From Salmonella enterica subsp. arizonae (GTDB lineage Bacteria; Pseudomonadota; Gammaproteobacteria; Enterobacterales; Enterobacteriaceae), in the NCBI RefSeq assembly GCF_008692845.1, contig NZ_VXJW01000001.1, positions 248,001-312,000 of the forward strand: a DNA stretch of 64,000 bases, given 5' to 3'. The notes under the pieces are model-generated. The model saw only the letters and a list, made by a program, of their open reading frames with translations, had not been told where the DNA came from and searched no databases. The position numbers and the translations under genes are program-made. Positions 17,192-26,379 of this stretch are shown here, piece after piece. How positions within the stretch are numbered: position 1 is the stretch's first letter; each line of letters begins with the position of its first letter.

Positions 17192-18685
17192 ATGATAGCA
17201 AATAGATGCTTATTATTAATTTTACTGTTTATGCTCAATACAGCAAAAAGTTATGAGTTGTCATGGAAAGGTAATGACTTTACCCTCTACGCCAGACAGA
17301 TGCCATTAACAGAGGTTTTACACCTTCTCTCAGAGAACTATGATACAGCTATTACTATTAGTCCATCTATAACAGCCACATTTAGCGGGAAAATATCTCC
17401 AGGACCACCCGTAGATATTCTGAATAACTTGGCTGCACAATATGATTTACTTACTTGGTTTGATGGTAATATGCTATATGTATATCCCGCATCATTATTA
17501 AAACATCAGGTCATCAATTTCAATATTTTATCTACTGGGCGGTTTATTCATTATTTACGTAGCCAGAATATTCTTTCATCACCGGGATGCGAGGTTAAAG
17601 AAATTACCGGTACTAGCGCGGTGGAGGTGAGCGGTGTTCCAAGTTGTCTGACTCGTATTAGTCAATTAGCCTCAGTACTGGATAATGCATTAATCAAACA
17701 GAAAGATAGCGCGGTTAGTGTGAGTATATACACACTTAAGTATGCTACTGCCATGGATACTCAATACCAATATCGAGATCAAGCCGTTGTGGTTCCTGGG
17801 GTTGTGAGTGTATTGCGTGAGATGAGTAAATCTAGCGTACCGGCGTCATCTACGAATAATGGTTCACCCGCAACACAGGAATTACCTATGTTTGCTGCCG
17901 ATCCACGACAAAATGCGGTTATCGTTCGTGATTATTCGGTCAATATGGCAGGTTATCGGAAACTGATCACAGAATTGGATCAGCGTCAGCAAATGATCGA
18001 GATTTCTGTGAAAATTATTGATGTTAATGCTGGAGATATTAACCAGTTAGGGATCGACTGGGGGACGGCAGTGTCGCTGGGCGGAAAGAAGATTGCTTTC
18101 AATTCGGGTCCGAATGAAGGCGATACTAACGGTTTTTCAACAGTAATCAGTGATACTTCAAACTTTATGGTGCGTTTAAATGCGCTGGAGAAAAGCTCTC
18201 AGGCTTATGTACTTTCTCAACCATCTGTCGTTACTTTAAATAATATCCAGGCTGTACTGGATAAAAATATTACTTTCTATACCAAATTGCAGGGAGAAAA
18301 AGTTGCTAAACTTGAATCCATTACTACAGGGTCTTTGCTGCGTGTTACACCTCGGTTATTAAATGATAATGGGACGCAAAAAATAATGCTGAATCTCAAT
18401 ATTCAGGATGGTCAACAAAGTGATACGCAAAGCGAAACAAATCCACTGCCCGAAGTGCAAAACTCTGAAATTGCTTCGCAAGCTACATTATTGGCCGGAC
18501 AAAGTTTATTGCTGGGAGGGTTTAAACAAGGTAAGCAAATTCGCTCGCAAAATAAAATTCCTTTATTAGGCGATATTCCTGTTTTAGGTCATTTGTTTCG
18601 CAACGATACGACTCAAGTACATAGTGTAATCAGGCTTTTTTTGATTAAAGCTTCAGTAGTAAATAATGGCATATCTCATGGCTAA
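17192..18685 (+). CDS. ssaC: T3SS outer-membrane secretin SsaC (SctC)
   Basis: Forms the outer-membrane ring of the SPI-2 injectisome. The 497-residue protein has a signal peptide (about 1-20, ending near NTAKS), N0/N1-type periplasmic domains, and a secretin C-domain from about 250 with the segment LSQPSVVTLNNIQA and the terminal LLLGGFKQG and IPLLGDIPVLGHLFR motifs typical of secretins. The ATG at 17192 gives the usual family length; a GTG four codons earlier overlaps ssaB. Overlaps ssaD by 20 nt. Confidence 0.96.
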   Translation: MIANRCLLLILLFMLNTAKSYELSWKGNDFTLYARQMPLTEVLHLLSENYDTAITISPSITATFSGKISPGPPVDILNNLAAQYDLLTWFDGNMLYVYPASLLKHQVINFNILSTGRFIHYLRSQNILSSPGCEVKEITGTSAVEVSGVPSCLTRISQLASVLDNALIKQKDSAVSVSIYTLKYATAMDTQYQYRDQAVVVPGVVSVLREMSKSSVPASSTNNGSPATQELPMFAADPRQNAVIVRDYSVNMAGYRKLITELDQRQQMIEISVKIIDVNAGDINQLGIDWGTAVSLGGKKIAFNSGPNEGDTNGFSTVISDTSNFMVRLNALEKSSQAYVLSQPSVVTLNNIQAVLDKNITFYTKLQGEKVAKLESITTGSLLRVTPRLLNDNGTQKIMLNLNIQDGQQSDTQSETNPLPEVQNSEIASQATLLAGQSLLLGGFKQGKQIRSQNKIPLLGDIPVLGHLFRNDTTQVHSVIRLFLIKASVVNNGISHG

Positions 18686-19877
18686 TCTGAAGAGTTCATG
18701 GAAAATACGTTTTTTGGGTCACCTTTTACAGGGCCGAGAAGTATGGTTGAATGAGGGGAATTTATCACTGGGGGAGAAGGGGTGTGATATTTGTATTCCG
18801 CTTACTATAAATGGAAAAATTGTTCTGAGAGAACAGGAAGAGAGTTTGTTTGTTGATGCCGGGAAAGCCAGAGTTAAAGTTAATGGACGCAGATTTAATC
18901 AAAATAAACCGCTACCGTCCAGCGGGGTTTTGCAGGTTGCGGGAGTTGCTCTGGCGTTTGGTAAAGAAGATTGTGATCTTGCCAGTTACCAAATACCGGT
19001 TTCCAGTTTAGGGTATTGGTGGTTGGCTGGCATATTCTTGATTTTCATTGGTGGAATCGGTGTCTTGTTAAGTATTGATGGTCAGCCTGAAACGGTGAAT
19101 GACTTACCTTTACGGGTTAAGTCCTTATTAGATAAAAGTAACATTCATTATGTCCGGACACAATGGAAAAAAGATGGAAGCTTGCAGTTGTCCGGCTATT
19201 GTTCGTCAAGTGAACAGATGCAAAAGGTGAGAGCGACTCTCGAATCTTGGGGGGTCATGTACCGGGATGGCGTAATCTGCGATGACTTATTAATACGAGA
19301 AGTGCAGGATATTTTGATACAAATGGGTTACCCCCATGCTGAAGTATCCAGTGAAGGGCCTGGTAGCGTATTAATTCATGATAATATACAGATGGATCAG
19401 AAATGGCGTAAAGTCCAACCGTTACTTGCAGATGTTCCCGGTTTATTACACTGGAGGATAAGTAATTCTCATCAATCTCAGGGGAATGACATTATTTCTG
19501 CGATAATAGAGAATGGATTAGTGGGCCTTGTTAATGTTACGCCAATGCGATGCTCTTTTGTTATTAGTGGTGTACTAGATGAATCTCACCAACGTATTTT
19601 GCAAGAAACGCTAGCAGCATTAAAGAAAAAGTACCCCGCGCTTTCTATAATCTATCAGGATATTGCGCCTTCCCATGATGCAGGAAGGTATCTACCTGCG
19701 CCAGTGGCTGGATTTGTGCAGAGCCGCCATGGTGATTATTTATTACTGACCGACAAGGAGCGTTTACGTGTAGGAGCGCTATTACCCGATGGGGGAGAAA
19801 TTGTCCATCTGAGTGCTGATGTGGTAACAATTAAACATTCTGATACTTTGATTAACTATCCATTAGATTTTAAGTGA
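18666..19877 (+). CDS. ssaD: T3SS inner-membrane ring protein SsaD (SctD)
   Basis: Outer component of the inner-membrane ring. The 403-residue protein has a cytoplasmic FHA-like domain (1-110), one membrane helix (about 116-137, GYWWLAGIFLIFIGGIGVLL), then a periplasmic part of repeated BON/ring-building domains. Length equals the Typhimurium protein. It starts within the end of ssaC and ends 6 nt before the chosen ssaE start, in a tightly packed operon. Confidence 0.95.
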   Translation: MAYLMANLKSSWKIRFLGHLLQGREVWLNEGNLSLGEKGCDICIPLTINGKIVLREQEESLFVDAGKARVKVNGRRFNQNKPLPSSGVLQVAGVALAFGKEDCDLASYQIPVSSLGYWWLAGIFLIFIGGIGVLLSIDGQPETVNDLPLRVKSLLDKSNIHYVRTQWKKDGSLQLSGYCSSSEQMQKVRATLESWGVMYRDGVICDDLLIREVQDILIQMGYPHAEVSSEGPGSVLIHDNIQMDQKWRKVQPLLADVPGLLHWRISNSHQSQGNDIISAIIENGLVGLVNVTPMRCSFVISGVLDESHQRILQETLAALKKKYPALSIIYQDIAPSHDAGRYLPAPVAGFVQSRHGDYLLLTDKERLRVGALLPDGGEIVHLSADVVTIKHSDTLINYPLDFK

Positions 19878-19883
19878 GTGAAA

Positions 19884-20141
19884 ATGACAACTCTGACGCA
19901 GTTAGAAGATTTGCTGCTTCATTCCCGTGAAGAGGCTAAAGGAATAATTTTACAATTAAGAGCGGCCCGCCGGCAATTAGAAAAGGCCTGCGGTAAGATA
20001 CAGGACCCACAGCAATATCAGCAGAACACCTTATTGATTGAAGCGATCGAACAGGCAGAAAATATTATCAACATTATTTATTATCGTTACCATAACTGTG
20101 CGCTTGTAGTGAGCGAAGGACCGCAAAAAACTCTTAGTTAG
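19884..20141 (+). CDS. ssaE: T3SS co-chaperone SsaE (SctE-like)
   Basis: A short helical protein (85 residues from ATG 19884) of the YscE type, expected to form with SsaH a chaperone pair for the needle subunit SsaG; it has also been reported to bind SseB. The start at 19884 is preferred over GTG two codons earlier because it matches the known N-terminus MTTL. The C-terminus, after ALVVSE, continues with GPQKTLS and is about five residues longer than I remember for Typhimurium. A 41-bp gap follows, in which the sseA promoter must start or end. Confidence 0.88.
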   Translation: MTTLTQLEDLLLHSREEAKGIILQLRAARRQLEKACGKIQDPQQYQQNTLLIEAIEQAENIINIIYYRYHNCALVVSEGPQKTLS

Positions 20142-20182
20142 CACGTTAATTTTTCTATCGTGTATATAACAGGAGGAGTGCG

Positions 20183-20533
20183 ATGTTAAAGAAAAAGGTT
20201 GTTTTAAGTGATGAATATCGTGACTTAGAGCAGAGTTACATGCAGCTAAATCATTATCTTAAAAAATTTCATCAAATCAGGGCTAAAGTGAGTCAACAGA
20301 TTTCCGAAAGAGCACAGAGTTCAAAAAAAAACAGAGAGCCAGATACTATTCTTGATAACTTATTTCCACAAGGCGTTGCCGGGGTTAACCGGGAGGCTGA
20401 GAGAGATTTAAAGAAAATAGTAAATATGTTTAAACAACTTGAAGCACGGCTGCAACAACTTAATACTCAATCCACGGTGGATAATACTCAATCCACGGTG
20501 GAGATACCCTCAGGTAAAACAAAAAAAAGGTAA
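20183..20533 (+). CDS. sseA: Translocon chaperone SseA
   Basis: Cytoplasmic chaperone for the translocon proteins SseB and SseD. The 116-residue, highly charged, helical protein has coiled-coil character (about 12-100) and a perfect AGGAGG six bases before the ATG. Near the C-terminus it carries NTQSTVD-NTQSTVE, encoded by a 21-bp tandem duplication, making it about eight residues longer than the 108-residue Typhimurium protein as I remember it. The insert is in frame and lies between the coiled coil and the basic tail, so it may be tolerated. First gene of the effector/chaperone operon. Confidence 0.93.
   Translation: MLKKKVVLSDEYRDLEQSYMQLNHYLKKFHQIRAKVSQQISERAQSSKKNREPDTILDNLFPQGVAGVNREAERDLKKIVNMFKQLEARLQQLNTQSTVDNTQSTVEIPSGKTKKR
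20461..20502 (+). repeat. 21-bp perfect tandem duplication inside sseA
   Basis: Bases 20461-20481 are repeated exactly at 20482-20502. Two copies of 21 bp add seven codons without a frame change; the second copy runs on into the original coding sequence. Identity of the two copies suggests a recent slippage or duplication event. Confidence 0.95.
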
Positions 20534-20539
20534 AGTCCA

Positions 20540-21136
20540 ATGTCTGCAGGAAACATCTTTTGGGGAACACCAAACCCCACTAAGGTTAAAAATAATTTCG
20601 GAGTCAGCAATTTTGATTCTGATACAGAGAGTCAGGATGGTTTATATCAGCAAAACCCTTTTGCCAAAGGTTATGATGTATTGCTTACTCTCCTTATGGT
20701 CATTCAGGCTATCGCAAACGCTAAATTTTTGGACGTTCAGAAGAACGCTGAAAGTGCCAGAGATACCCAGGAAAAGTCAAATGAAATGGATAAGGTTATT
20801 GCTGAAGCCGCCAAAGGGGATCCTAAAACCAAAGAGACGGTGCCTAAGGATGTAATTGACTACATGCGCAAGAATGATATTACTGTCGAAGGTATGACCA
20901 TTGATCAGTATATGGCTAAATACGGCGATCATGGGAAACTGGATAAAGGTGGTCTACAGGAGGTAAAAGCGGCCCTGGATAATGACGCCAACCGGAAAAC
21001 CGATTTGATGAGTCAGGGACAGTTATTAATTCAAAAAGCGGCTCAGATGCTTAACGCTGTCCTTAGCCAACTGACGGGGCTTATCAGTAAGTGGGGAGAA
21101 ATTTCCACCATGATTGCGCAGAAAACGTATTCATGA
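20540..21136 (+). CDS. sseB: T3SS translocon filament protein SseB
   Basis: EspA-like secreted protein that forms the sheath or tip filament joining the needle to the SseC/SseD pore. The 198-residue protein has a hydrophobic helix at about 45-62 (GYDVLLTLLMVIQAIANA), charged middle helices and a C-terminal amphipathic coiled coil ending in STMIAQKTYS. Typhimurium SseB has 196 residues and, from memory, differs at many sites in the N-terminal and central parts, while the C-terminus is conserved. Overlaps sscA by 4 nt (ATGA). Confidence 0.94.
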   Translation: MSAGNIFWGTPNPTKVKNNFGVSNFDSDTESQDGLYQQNPFAKGYDVLLTLLMVIQAIANAKFLDVQKNAESARDTQEKSNEMDKVIAEAAKGDPKTKETVPKDVIDYMRKNDITVEGMTIDQYMAKYGDHGKLDKGGLQEVKAALDNDANRKTDLMSQGQLLIQKAAQMLNAVLSQLTGLISKWGEISTMIAQKTYS

Positions 21137-21606
21137 AAAAAGAACCAACCCTACAGCAAGTATATGACACGATGCGATTTTTCCGGCGTGGCGGCTCGCT
21201 GCGTATGTTGTTGGATGATGATGTTACACAGCCGCTTAATACTTTGTATCGCTATGCCATGCAGCTTATGGAGGTACAAGAGTTCTCCGGCGCAGCGCGA
21301 CTCTTTCAATTGTTGACAATATATGATGCCTGGTCATTTGACTACTGGTTTCGGTTAGGAGAATGCTGCCAGGCTCAAAAACTCTGGGGGGAAGCGATAT
21401 ACGCCTATGGACGCGCGGCACAGATTAAGCTGGATGCGCCGCAGGCGCCCTGGGCGGCAGCGGAATGCTATCTCGCGTGTGATAACGTTCGTTATGCAAG
21501 GAAAGCGTTAAAGGCCGTGGTGCGCATCTGCGGCGAGGCCAGTGAACATCACATCCTCCGATTGCGCGCAGAAAAGATGTTACAGCAACTTACTGACAGG
21601 AGCTAA
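21133..21606 (+). CDS. sscA: Translocon chaperone SscA (TPR, SycD/LcrH family)
   Basis: Class II chaperone of the translocator SseC. The 157-residue protein is a stack of tetratricopeptide-type helices (about 35-140: MEVQEFSGAARLFQLL, DYWFRLGECCQAQKLWGEAIYAYGRA, APWAAAECYL), as in SycD and LcrH. The ATG at 21133 overlaps the sseB stop by 4 nt; a longer frame upstream only copies sseB in another frame. It sits directly before its client gene sseC. Confidence 0.95.
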   Translation: MKKEPTLQQVYDTMRFFRRGGSLRMLLDDDVTQPLNTLYRYAMQLMEVQEFSGAARLFQLLTIYDAWSFDYWFRLGECCQAQKLWGEAIYAYGRAAQIKLDAPQAPWAAAECYLACDNVRYARKALKAVVRICGEASEHHILRLRAEKMLQQLTDRS

Positions 21607-21612
21607 GTAAGA

Positions 21613-23067
21613 ATGAATCGAATCTACAGTAATAGCGATAGCGCCGCGGGAGTAGCTTCATCACATCATCATTTAAGCAATGTCAGTTGTGTTTCCTCGG
21701 GATCGCTGGGAAAACGCCAGCGGCGTGCGGATTTTGCTTTTGGCAATGGTAACGCAATGTGTGCGGTAACAACAGGGAAAATTAGCCTTCAGGAGGCAAA
21801 CAACGCGTTGAAGGAACTACTTGATGCGGTCCCCGGAAATCATAGGAGTCCATCATTGCCTGACTTTTTGCTGATAGATCCCACGGTTTTATCAATGATG
21901 ATGACGGGAGTATTACTCAGCGTCTTCGGTAGTAGCGCTCAATCGTTATGCCAACAGCTTGAGCGGGCAACTGAGGTACAAAATGCATTACGTGATAAGC
22001 AGGTGAAGGAGTATCAGGAGCAGATTCAGAAAGCGATAGAGCAGGCTGATAAAGCGCGTAAAGCGGGCATTTTTGGCGCTATTTTTGACTGGATTACCGG
22101 CATATTTGAAACCGTGATTGGCGCCTTCAAAGTTGTGGAAGGTTTTCTGTCAGATAATCCCTTAGAAATGGCTAGCGGCGTAGCCTATATGGCCGCAGGT
22201 TGTGCAGGAATGGTTAAAGCCGGAGCCGAAACCGCAATGTTATTCGGCGCTGACCCCGATACCTGTAAGGCGATTATTAACGTTACAAGTAAGATTCAGC
22301 TTGGCTGTGAAACCGTCGCGCTGGTACTGGATGTTTTCCAGATTGGTCGTGCTTTTATGGCGACGAGAGCCTTGTCTGGCGCCGCTGAAAAAGTGCTTGA
22401 CTCTGGTTTTGGAGAGGAATTAGCTGAGCGTATGGCAGGCGCAGGCGAAGCAGAAATAGACGCGCTGGCTGAAGAGTTTGGCAGGCAGGTGTGCGAAAAT
22501 TTTTCCAAACAATTCGAGTCTCTTGATCGTGAAATGGTTGAGCTGGGAGAGATGGAAGAGGAATCTGCTGAGTTCTCTCGTACCGCCGAAAAAAATATGA
22601 CACGAAGGGCGGGAAAAAGCTTTACGAAAGAGGGGGTGAAAGCCATGGTGAAAGAAGCGGCAAAAGAAGCCCTGGAAAAATGTGCGCAAGAAGGGGAAAA
22701 ATTTCTGTTAAAAAATATTCGTAAACAGATCCTTGTCAAGGTGTTTAAAAAAATTATGTCTGCATTACTGACGGATTGTTCATGCAAAAGCTTACAGGCA
22801 ATCAGATGTGCAACCGAAGGAGGCAATCAGACGAATGCTGGGGTGATTAAAGCAGAAAAAGCGAAGCTCGAAAAAAAAATAGAGCAATTAATAACTCGGC
22901 AACAGTTTCTGGATTTCATAATGGAACAAACGGAAGGTCAAAAAGAGATGGAACAAAAACGCTTACAGGTACTTTATAAAGGTAGCGGCGCAGCGCTTAA
23001 AGATACATTAGATATCATTGATGATTATAGTAGCGTTCAGGCGAAAATTGCTGGCTGGCGCGCTTAA
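21613..23067 (+). CDS. sseC: T3SS pore translocator SseC
   Basis: Major hydrophobic translocator (YopB/EspD family) that inserts in the host membrane with SseD. The 484-residue protein has an N-terminal chaperone-binding and secretion region, a coiled coil (about 120-155), two hydrophobic segments (about 160-240) and a long charged C-terminal coiled coil. Length equals that of Typhimurium. It starts 6 nt after sscA, and the last part of the gene is rich in Lys and Glu codons. No defect seen. Confidence 0.95.
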   Translation: MNRIYSNSDSAAGVASSHHHLSNVSCVSSGSLGKRQRRADFAFGNGNAMCAVTTGKISLQEANNALKELLDAVPGNHRSPSLPDFLLIDPTVLSMMMTGVLLSVFGSSAQSLCQQLERATEVQNALRDKQVKEYQEQIQKAIEQADKARKAGIFGAIFDWITGIFETVIGAFKVVEGFLSDNPLEMASGVAYMAAGCAGMVKAGAETAMLFGADPDTCKAIINVTSKIQLGCETVALVLDVFQIGRAFMATRALSGAAEKVLDSGFGEELAERMAGAGEAEIDALAEEFGRQVCENFSKQFESLDREMVELGEMEEESAEFSRTAEKNMTRRAGKSFTKEGVKAMVKEAAKEALEKCAQEGEKFLLKNIRKQILVKVFKKIMSALLTDCSCKSLQAIRCATEGGNQTNAGVIKAEKAKLEKKIEQLITRQQFLDFIMEQTEGQKEMEQKRLQVLYKGSGAALKDTLDIIDDYSSVQAKIAGWRA

Positions 23068-23082
23068 TCTGAGGATAAAAAT

Positions 23083-23670
23083 ATGGAAACGAGTAACGTA
23101 ATACCGGTATTAACGACGTCTCCCTCGTTAGCGCCTTCTTCCACTCCATCCCCATCTGGGGAGAAAGTGGATGCTGAATCATTGCTTTGGTTATTTGATA
23201 AAATCTGGGAGACGCTAATAGAGCTTGCCAAAAAGCTGCGCAATATCATGCGCGCCTATAACGAAGTAAAACAGAAGTTGAGTTGGGAACTACAGGTCAA
23301 TGCCTTTAACACGCAAATGAAAACGATTGATCAAACGTATAAAGCCTCAATACTTAATGGGGTTGGCTCAATTTGTTCGGGAATGCTGACGTTAGGATTC
23401 GGGGCTACAGGCGGGGAGGCCGGCGTTATGTTCGGTCAAGGCGCAGGGCACGTCGCTGCGGGTGGCTTTAGCCTGGGGGGCAGTGCTGCGCAACGTCAAA
23501 GCGATCAAACTGGTGCGATTGCCGACCTGCAACAAAAGGGGGTCCAATCTTATAATAAAACCTTGACGGATATCATGGATAAAGCGGCTGATATCATGCA
23601 GCAAATCATGGGCATGGGGACAGCACTGGTCGATGTTCTTGCTCATATACTCCAGTCATTAACGAGGTAA
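23083..23670 (+). CDS. sseD: T3SS pore translocator SseD
   Basis: Smaller hydrophobic translocator (YopD/EspB-like) forming the pore with SseC. The 195-residue protein has a Pro/Ser/Thr-rich N-terminus, a helix at about 40-75, a Gly-rich hydrophobic stretch at about 95-130 (GVGSICSGMLTLGFGATGG), and a C-terminal amphipathic helix. Ribosome site GAGGATAAAAAT precedes the ATG. sseE follows after 4 nt. Confidence 0.94.
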   Translation: METSNVIPVLTTSPSLAPSSTPSPSGEKVDAESLLWLFDKIWETLIELAKKLRNIMRAYNEVKQKLSWELQVNAFNTQMKTIDQTYKASILNGVGSICSGMLTLGFGATGGEAGVMFGQGAGHVAAGGFSLGGSAAQRQSDQTGAIADLQQKGVQSYNKTLTDIMDKAADIMQQIMGMGTALVDVLAHILQSLTR

Positions 23671-23674
23671 AATA

Positions 23675-24091
23675 GTGCAAGAAATAGAGCAATGGTTGCG
23701 CCGGCATCAGGTGTTAACTGAACCTGCATATTTAGGGGAAACCTCTATATTCCTTGGGCAGCAGTTTATATTATCACCTTACCTGGTAGTATATCGCATT
23801 GAGGCAGAAGAAATGATTATTTGTGAGTTTAGGCGCCTGACGCCCGGGCAGCCTCGACCGCAGCAATTATTTCACTTACTGGGCCTTTTACGCGGGATAT
23901 TTGTTCATCACCCGCAGTTAAAATATTTAAAGATGTTGATAATTACCGATGTTCTGGATGAAAAACAATCAATGCTACGCAGGAAATTATTGCGCATCCT
24001 GACAGCAATGGGAGCGACCTACACTATGCTTGATGGCGATAACTGGACAATTTTATCCGCAGAGCAACTTATCCAGCGGCATTTTAAATGA
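23675..24091 (+). CDS. sseE: SPI-2 protein SseE (probable chaperone)
   Basis: A 138-residue soluble protein encoded between the translocators and sscB. Size, acidic surface and position fit a class I-type secretion chaperone, but its client is not settled. The start is GTG at 23675 with AACGAGG upstream; the product MQEIEQWLRRHQ matches the known SseE. A 54-nt gap to sscB follows. Confidence 0.9.
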   Translation: MQEIEQWLRRHQVLTEPAYLGETSIFLGQQFILSPYLVVYRIEAEEMIICEFRRLTPGQPRPQQLFHLLGLLRGIFVHHPQLKYLKMLIITDVLDEKQSMLRRKLLRILTAMGATYTMLDGDNWTILSAEQLIQRHFK

Positions 24092-24145
24092 CGTCCCTGA
24101 CATAACCCACTGTCAAGTGAAAAATAACAATCAATAGGTATTCAG

Positions 24146-24574
24146 ATGAAAGAAAATCAGAAAAATAAAGTACCCGAAGAAATTCTGAAACAGCTCTTAT
24201 CTGTTGATCCGGAGACCGTTTACGCCAAGGGTTATGCCTCATGGCAGGAAGGTGATTATTCGCGCGCTTTAATCGATTTTAGCTGGTTGGTGATGGCCCA
24301 GCCATGGAGTTGGCGTGCCCATATTGCATTGGCTGGGACCTGGATGATGCTTAAAGAATACTCAACAGCCATCAATTTCTATGGACATGCATTGATGCTG
24401 GATGCCAGTCATCCAGAACCGGTTTATCAAACAGGCGTCTGTCTCAAAATGATGGGTGAACCAGGGCTGGCGAGGGAGGCCTTTCAAACCGCCATCAAGA
24501 TGAGTTATGCGGATGCCTCATGGAGCGAGATTCGCCAGAATGCGCAAATAATGTTTGACACTCTTGTTACTTAA
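24146..24574 (+). CDS. sscB: Effector chaperone SscB (TPR)
   Basis: Class II-type chaperone with tetratricopeptide helices (about 30-135), homologous to SscA and SycD. It is known to bind the effector SseF, encoded directly downstream. The 142-residue product is about two residues shorter than in Typhimurium. It starts MKENQKNKVPEEIL. sseF follows after an 18-nt gap. Confidence 0.92.
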   Translation: MKENQKNKVPEEILKQLLSVDPETVYAKGYASWQEGDYSRALIDFSWLVMAQPWSWRAHIALAGTWMMLKEYSTAINFYGHALMLDASHPEPVYQTGVCLKMMGEPGLAREAFQTAIKMSYADASWSEIRQNAQIMFDTLVT

Positions 24575-24592
24575 ATAACAGAGCGAATTATA

Positions 24593-25378
24593 GTGGTTCA
24601 TATTCCGCCAGCGGTAAACAATATCGTCGGGGATAATAGCGTTCCTTCCGATATGCAAGCGGAGGGGGCATCGTTTCTTCCTCCTGAAATTCCAGCCCCT
24701 GACACCCCCACGACACCTGTGCTGCTTACGCCTGAACAGATAAAGCAGCAGAGGGATTATGCTATGCATTTTATTCAATACACCATTCGTGCACTGGGTG
24801 CAGCCGTCGTATTTGGATTATCGATCGCTGCAGCGGTAATTTCTGGCGGGGCAGGGTTACCCATTCTTATTCTTGCGGGGGTTGCGCTAGTGATTGCCAC
24901 TGGAGATGCTTGCTGCGCATATCATAATTATCAATTGATATGTCATCAAAAGGAACCGTTACAAACCGCCAGTGATAGCGTTGCTTTTGTAGTCAGTAAG
25001 CTGTCGTTAGAATGCGGAGCAAGTCTAAACTGCGCTAACACCCTTGCCAACTGTCTTTCTTTATTGATACGTTCAGGGATCGCTATTTCTTCCCTGGTTA
25101 TACCCATACAGTTTCCACTGCCTGCCGCTGACAACATAGCGGCCTCTTTGGTCATGGGAACAGTAATTACCTCCGCTAGCCTGACTGCGATAGGTGCGGT
25201 ACTGGATTATTGCCGTGTCCGCCCCCAAAATGTCGATCAGGAAATTACTTTTGATGAGCGCCCTGCCGATCCCTGTGTGTTATTGGCTGAAAAAATTACA
25301 GAGTTTTGTCAATCAGATACTCCACCTGCATTAATGGAATGTATTGATAATGGATATCAGGGAGAGGGAGGACCATGA
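24593..25378 (+). CDS. sseF: SPI-2 effector SseF
   Basis: Effector that inserts in the vacuole membrane and, with SseG, tethers the Salmonella-containing vacuole near the Golgi and helps form filaments. The 261-residue protein has a Pro-rich N-terminus (chaperone and secretion region), a hydrophobic segment at about 68-100 and another at about 155-200, and a polar Cys-containing tail. The start is GTG with a weak ribosome site, so translation may depend on sscB. The C-terminal 40 residues look divergent from Typhimurium. Overlaps sseG by 4 nt. Confidence 0.92.
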   Translation: MVHIPPAVNNIVGDNSVPSDMQAEGASFLPPEIPAPDTPTTPVLLTPEQIKQQRDYAMHFIQYTIRALGAAVVFGLSIAAAVISGGAGLPILILAGVALVIATGDACCAYHNYQLICHQKEPLQTASDSVAFVVSKLSLECGASLNCANTLANCLSLLIRSGIAISSLVIPIQFPLPAADNIAASLVMGTVITSASLTAIGAVLDYCRVRPQNVDQEITFDERPADPCVLLAEKITEFCQSDTPPALMECIDNGYQGEGGP

Positions 25379-26067
25379 AACCTATTAGCCCAAATGCTCA
25401 GGTGGGAGGGCAACTTCCTGTTCACGCGCCTGCGGATTCACCTCCATGCCCCTCATTGCCGCATCCGGAAACCAATATGGATGTGGAGATCGGTAGAATA
25501 GGACCTGAGCAAGGAAAAGAACGCTTATTGACCGGATTTGCTAAACGAGTGATAGCGGTTTTTCCTAAAGAAATTTTTAATTGGCAAATGGTCATTTTGG
25601 GCGGGCAGGTTTTATGTTGTTCCGCCGGGATAGCGTTAACAGTGCTAAGTGGTGGAGGCGTACCGCTCTTAGCCCTGGCGGGAGTTGGCCTCGCTATCGC
25701 CATTGCTGATGTAGCCTGTCTTATCTATCACCATAAACATAACTTGCCTATGGCTCACGATAGCATTGGAAATGCTGTTTTTTATATTGCTAATTGTTTT
25801 ATCAGTCAACGCTCAAGTATGGCTCTTGCTAAAGCCGTTTCCCTGGGAGGTAGAGTAGCCTTAACAGCGACGGTGATGACACATTCATACTGGTGTAGTA
25901 CTTTGGGACTACAGTCTCATTTACTAGAGCGTATTAATGATATTACGTATGGACTAATGCGTTTTACTCGCTTTGGTATGGATGGGATGTCGATGACTGG
26001 TATGCAGGTCAGTAGTCCATTATATCGTTTGCTGGCTCAGGTTAGGCCGGAAAAAAGTGTACCGTAG
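25375..26067 (+). CDS. sseG: SPI-2 effector SseG
   Basis: Golgi-targeting effector partner of SseF. The 230-residue protein has a Pro-rich N-terminus, a hydrophobic region at about 70-112 (VILGGQVLCCSAGIALTVLS, then ALAGVGLAIAIADVACLIY) and another near 140-170. The similar layout to SseF suggests an old duplication. GGGAGG lies before the ATG inside sseF. The 96-bp gap that follows holds the ssaG promoter region. Confidence 0.93.
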   Translation: MKPISPNAQVGGQLPVHAPADSPPCPSLPHPETNMDVEIGRIGPEQGKERLLTGFAKRVIAVFPKEIFNWQMVILGGQVLCCSAGIALTVLSGGGVPLLALAGVGLAIAIADVACLIYHHKHNLPMAHDSIGNAVFYIANCFISQRSSMALAKAVSLGGRVALTATVMTHSYWCSTLGLQSHLLERINDITYGLMRFTRFGMDGMSMTGMQVSSPLYRLLAQVRPEKSVP

Positions 26068-26163
26068 TAACCGTTTTTCAGGTATATACCTGATGTTAAC
26101 TGGTTTCTAAATTTTGATATGTTTCCAGTATCCTTACGATGTATTTAATTAAGGAAAAGCATT

Positions 26164-26379
26164 ATGGATATTGGACAATTAGTGGATATGCTCTCCCACA
26201 TGGCGCGTCAGGCAGGAGAGGCCATTAATGACAAAATGAATGGCAATGATTTGCTCAACCCAGAATCAATGATTAAAGTGCAATTTGCCTTACAGCAGTA
26301 TTCTACATTTATTAATTACGAAAGCTCAATGATCAAAATGATCAAGGACATGCTTAGTGGAATCATTGCTAAAATCTGA
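26164..26379 (+). CDS. ssaG: T3SS needle subunit SsaG (SctF)
   Basis: Forms the injectisome needle. The 71-residue protein has the family pattern: an N-terminal MDIGQLVDML helix, an Asn/Pro turn (NGNDLLNPES) and a C-terminal helix ending MLSGIIAKI. The good site AAGGAAAAGCATT precedes the ATG, and a SsrB-regulated promoter is known in the 96-bp upstream gap 26068-26163, which here contains no gene. Confidence 0.96.
   Translation: MDIGQLVDMLSHMARQAGEAINDKMNGNDLLNPESMIKVQFALQQYSTFINYESSMIKMIKDMLSGIIAKI

Noticed and set aside
20439..20855. 138-codon frame overlapping sseA and sseB
   Set aside because: Out-of-frame with two well-supported genes; basic, low-complexity product.
22296..22826. 176-codon open frame on the minus strand inside sseC
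   Set aside because: Ser/Pro-rich antisense shadow of the Lys/Glu-rich sseC coding sequence.
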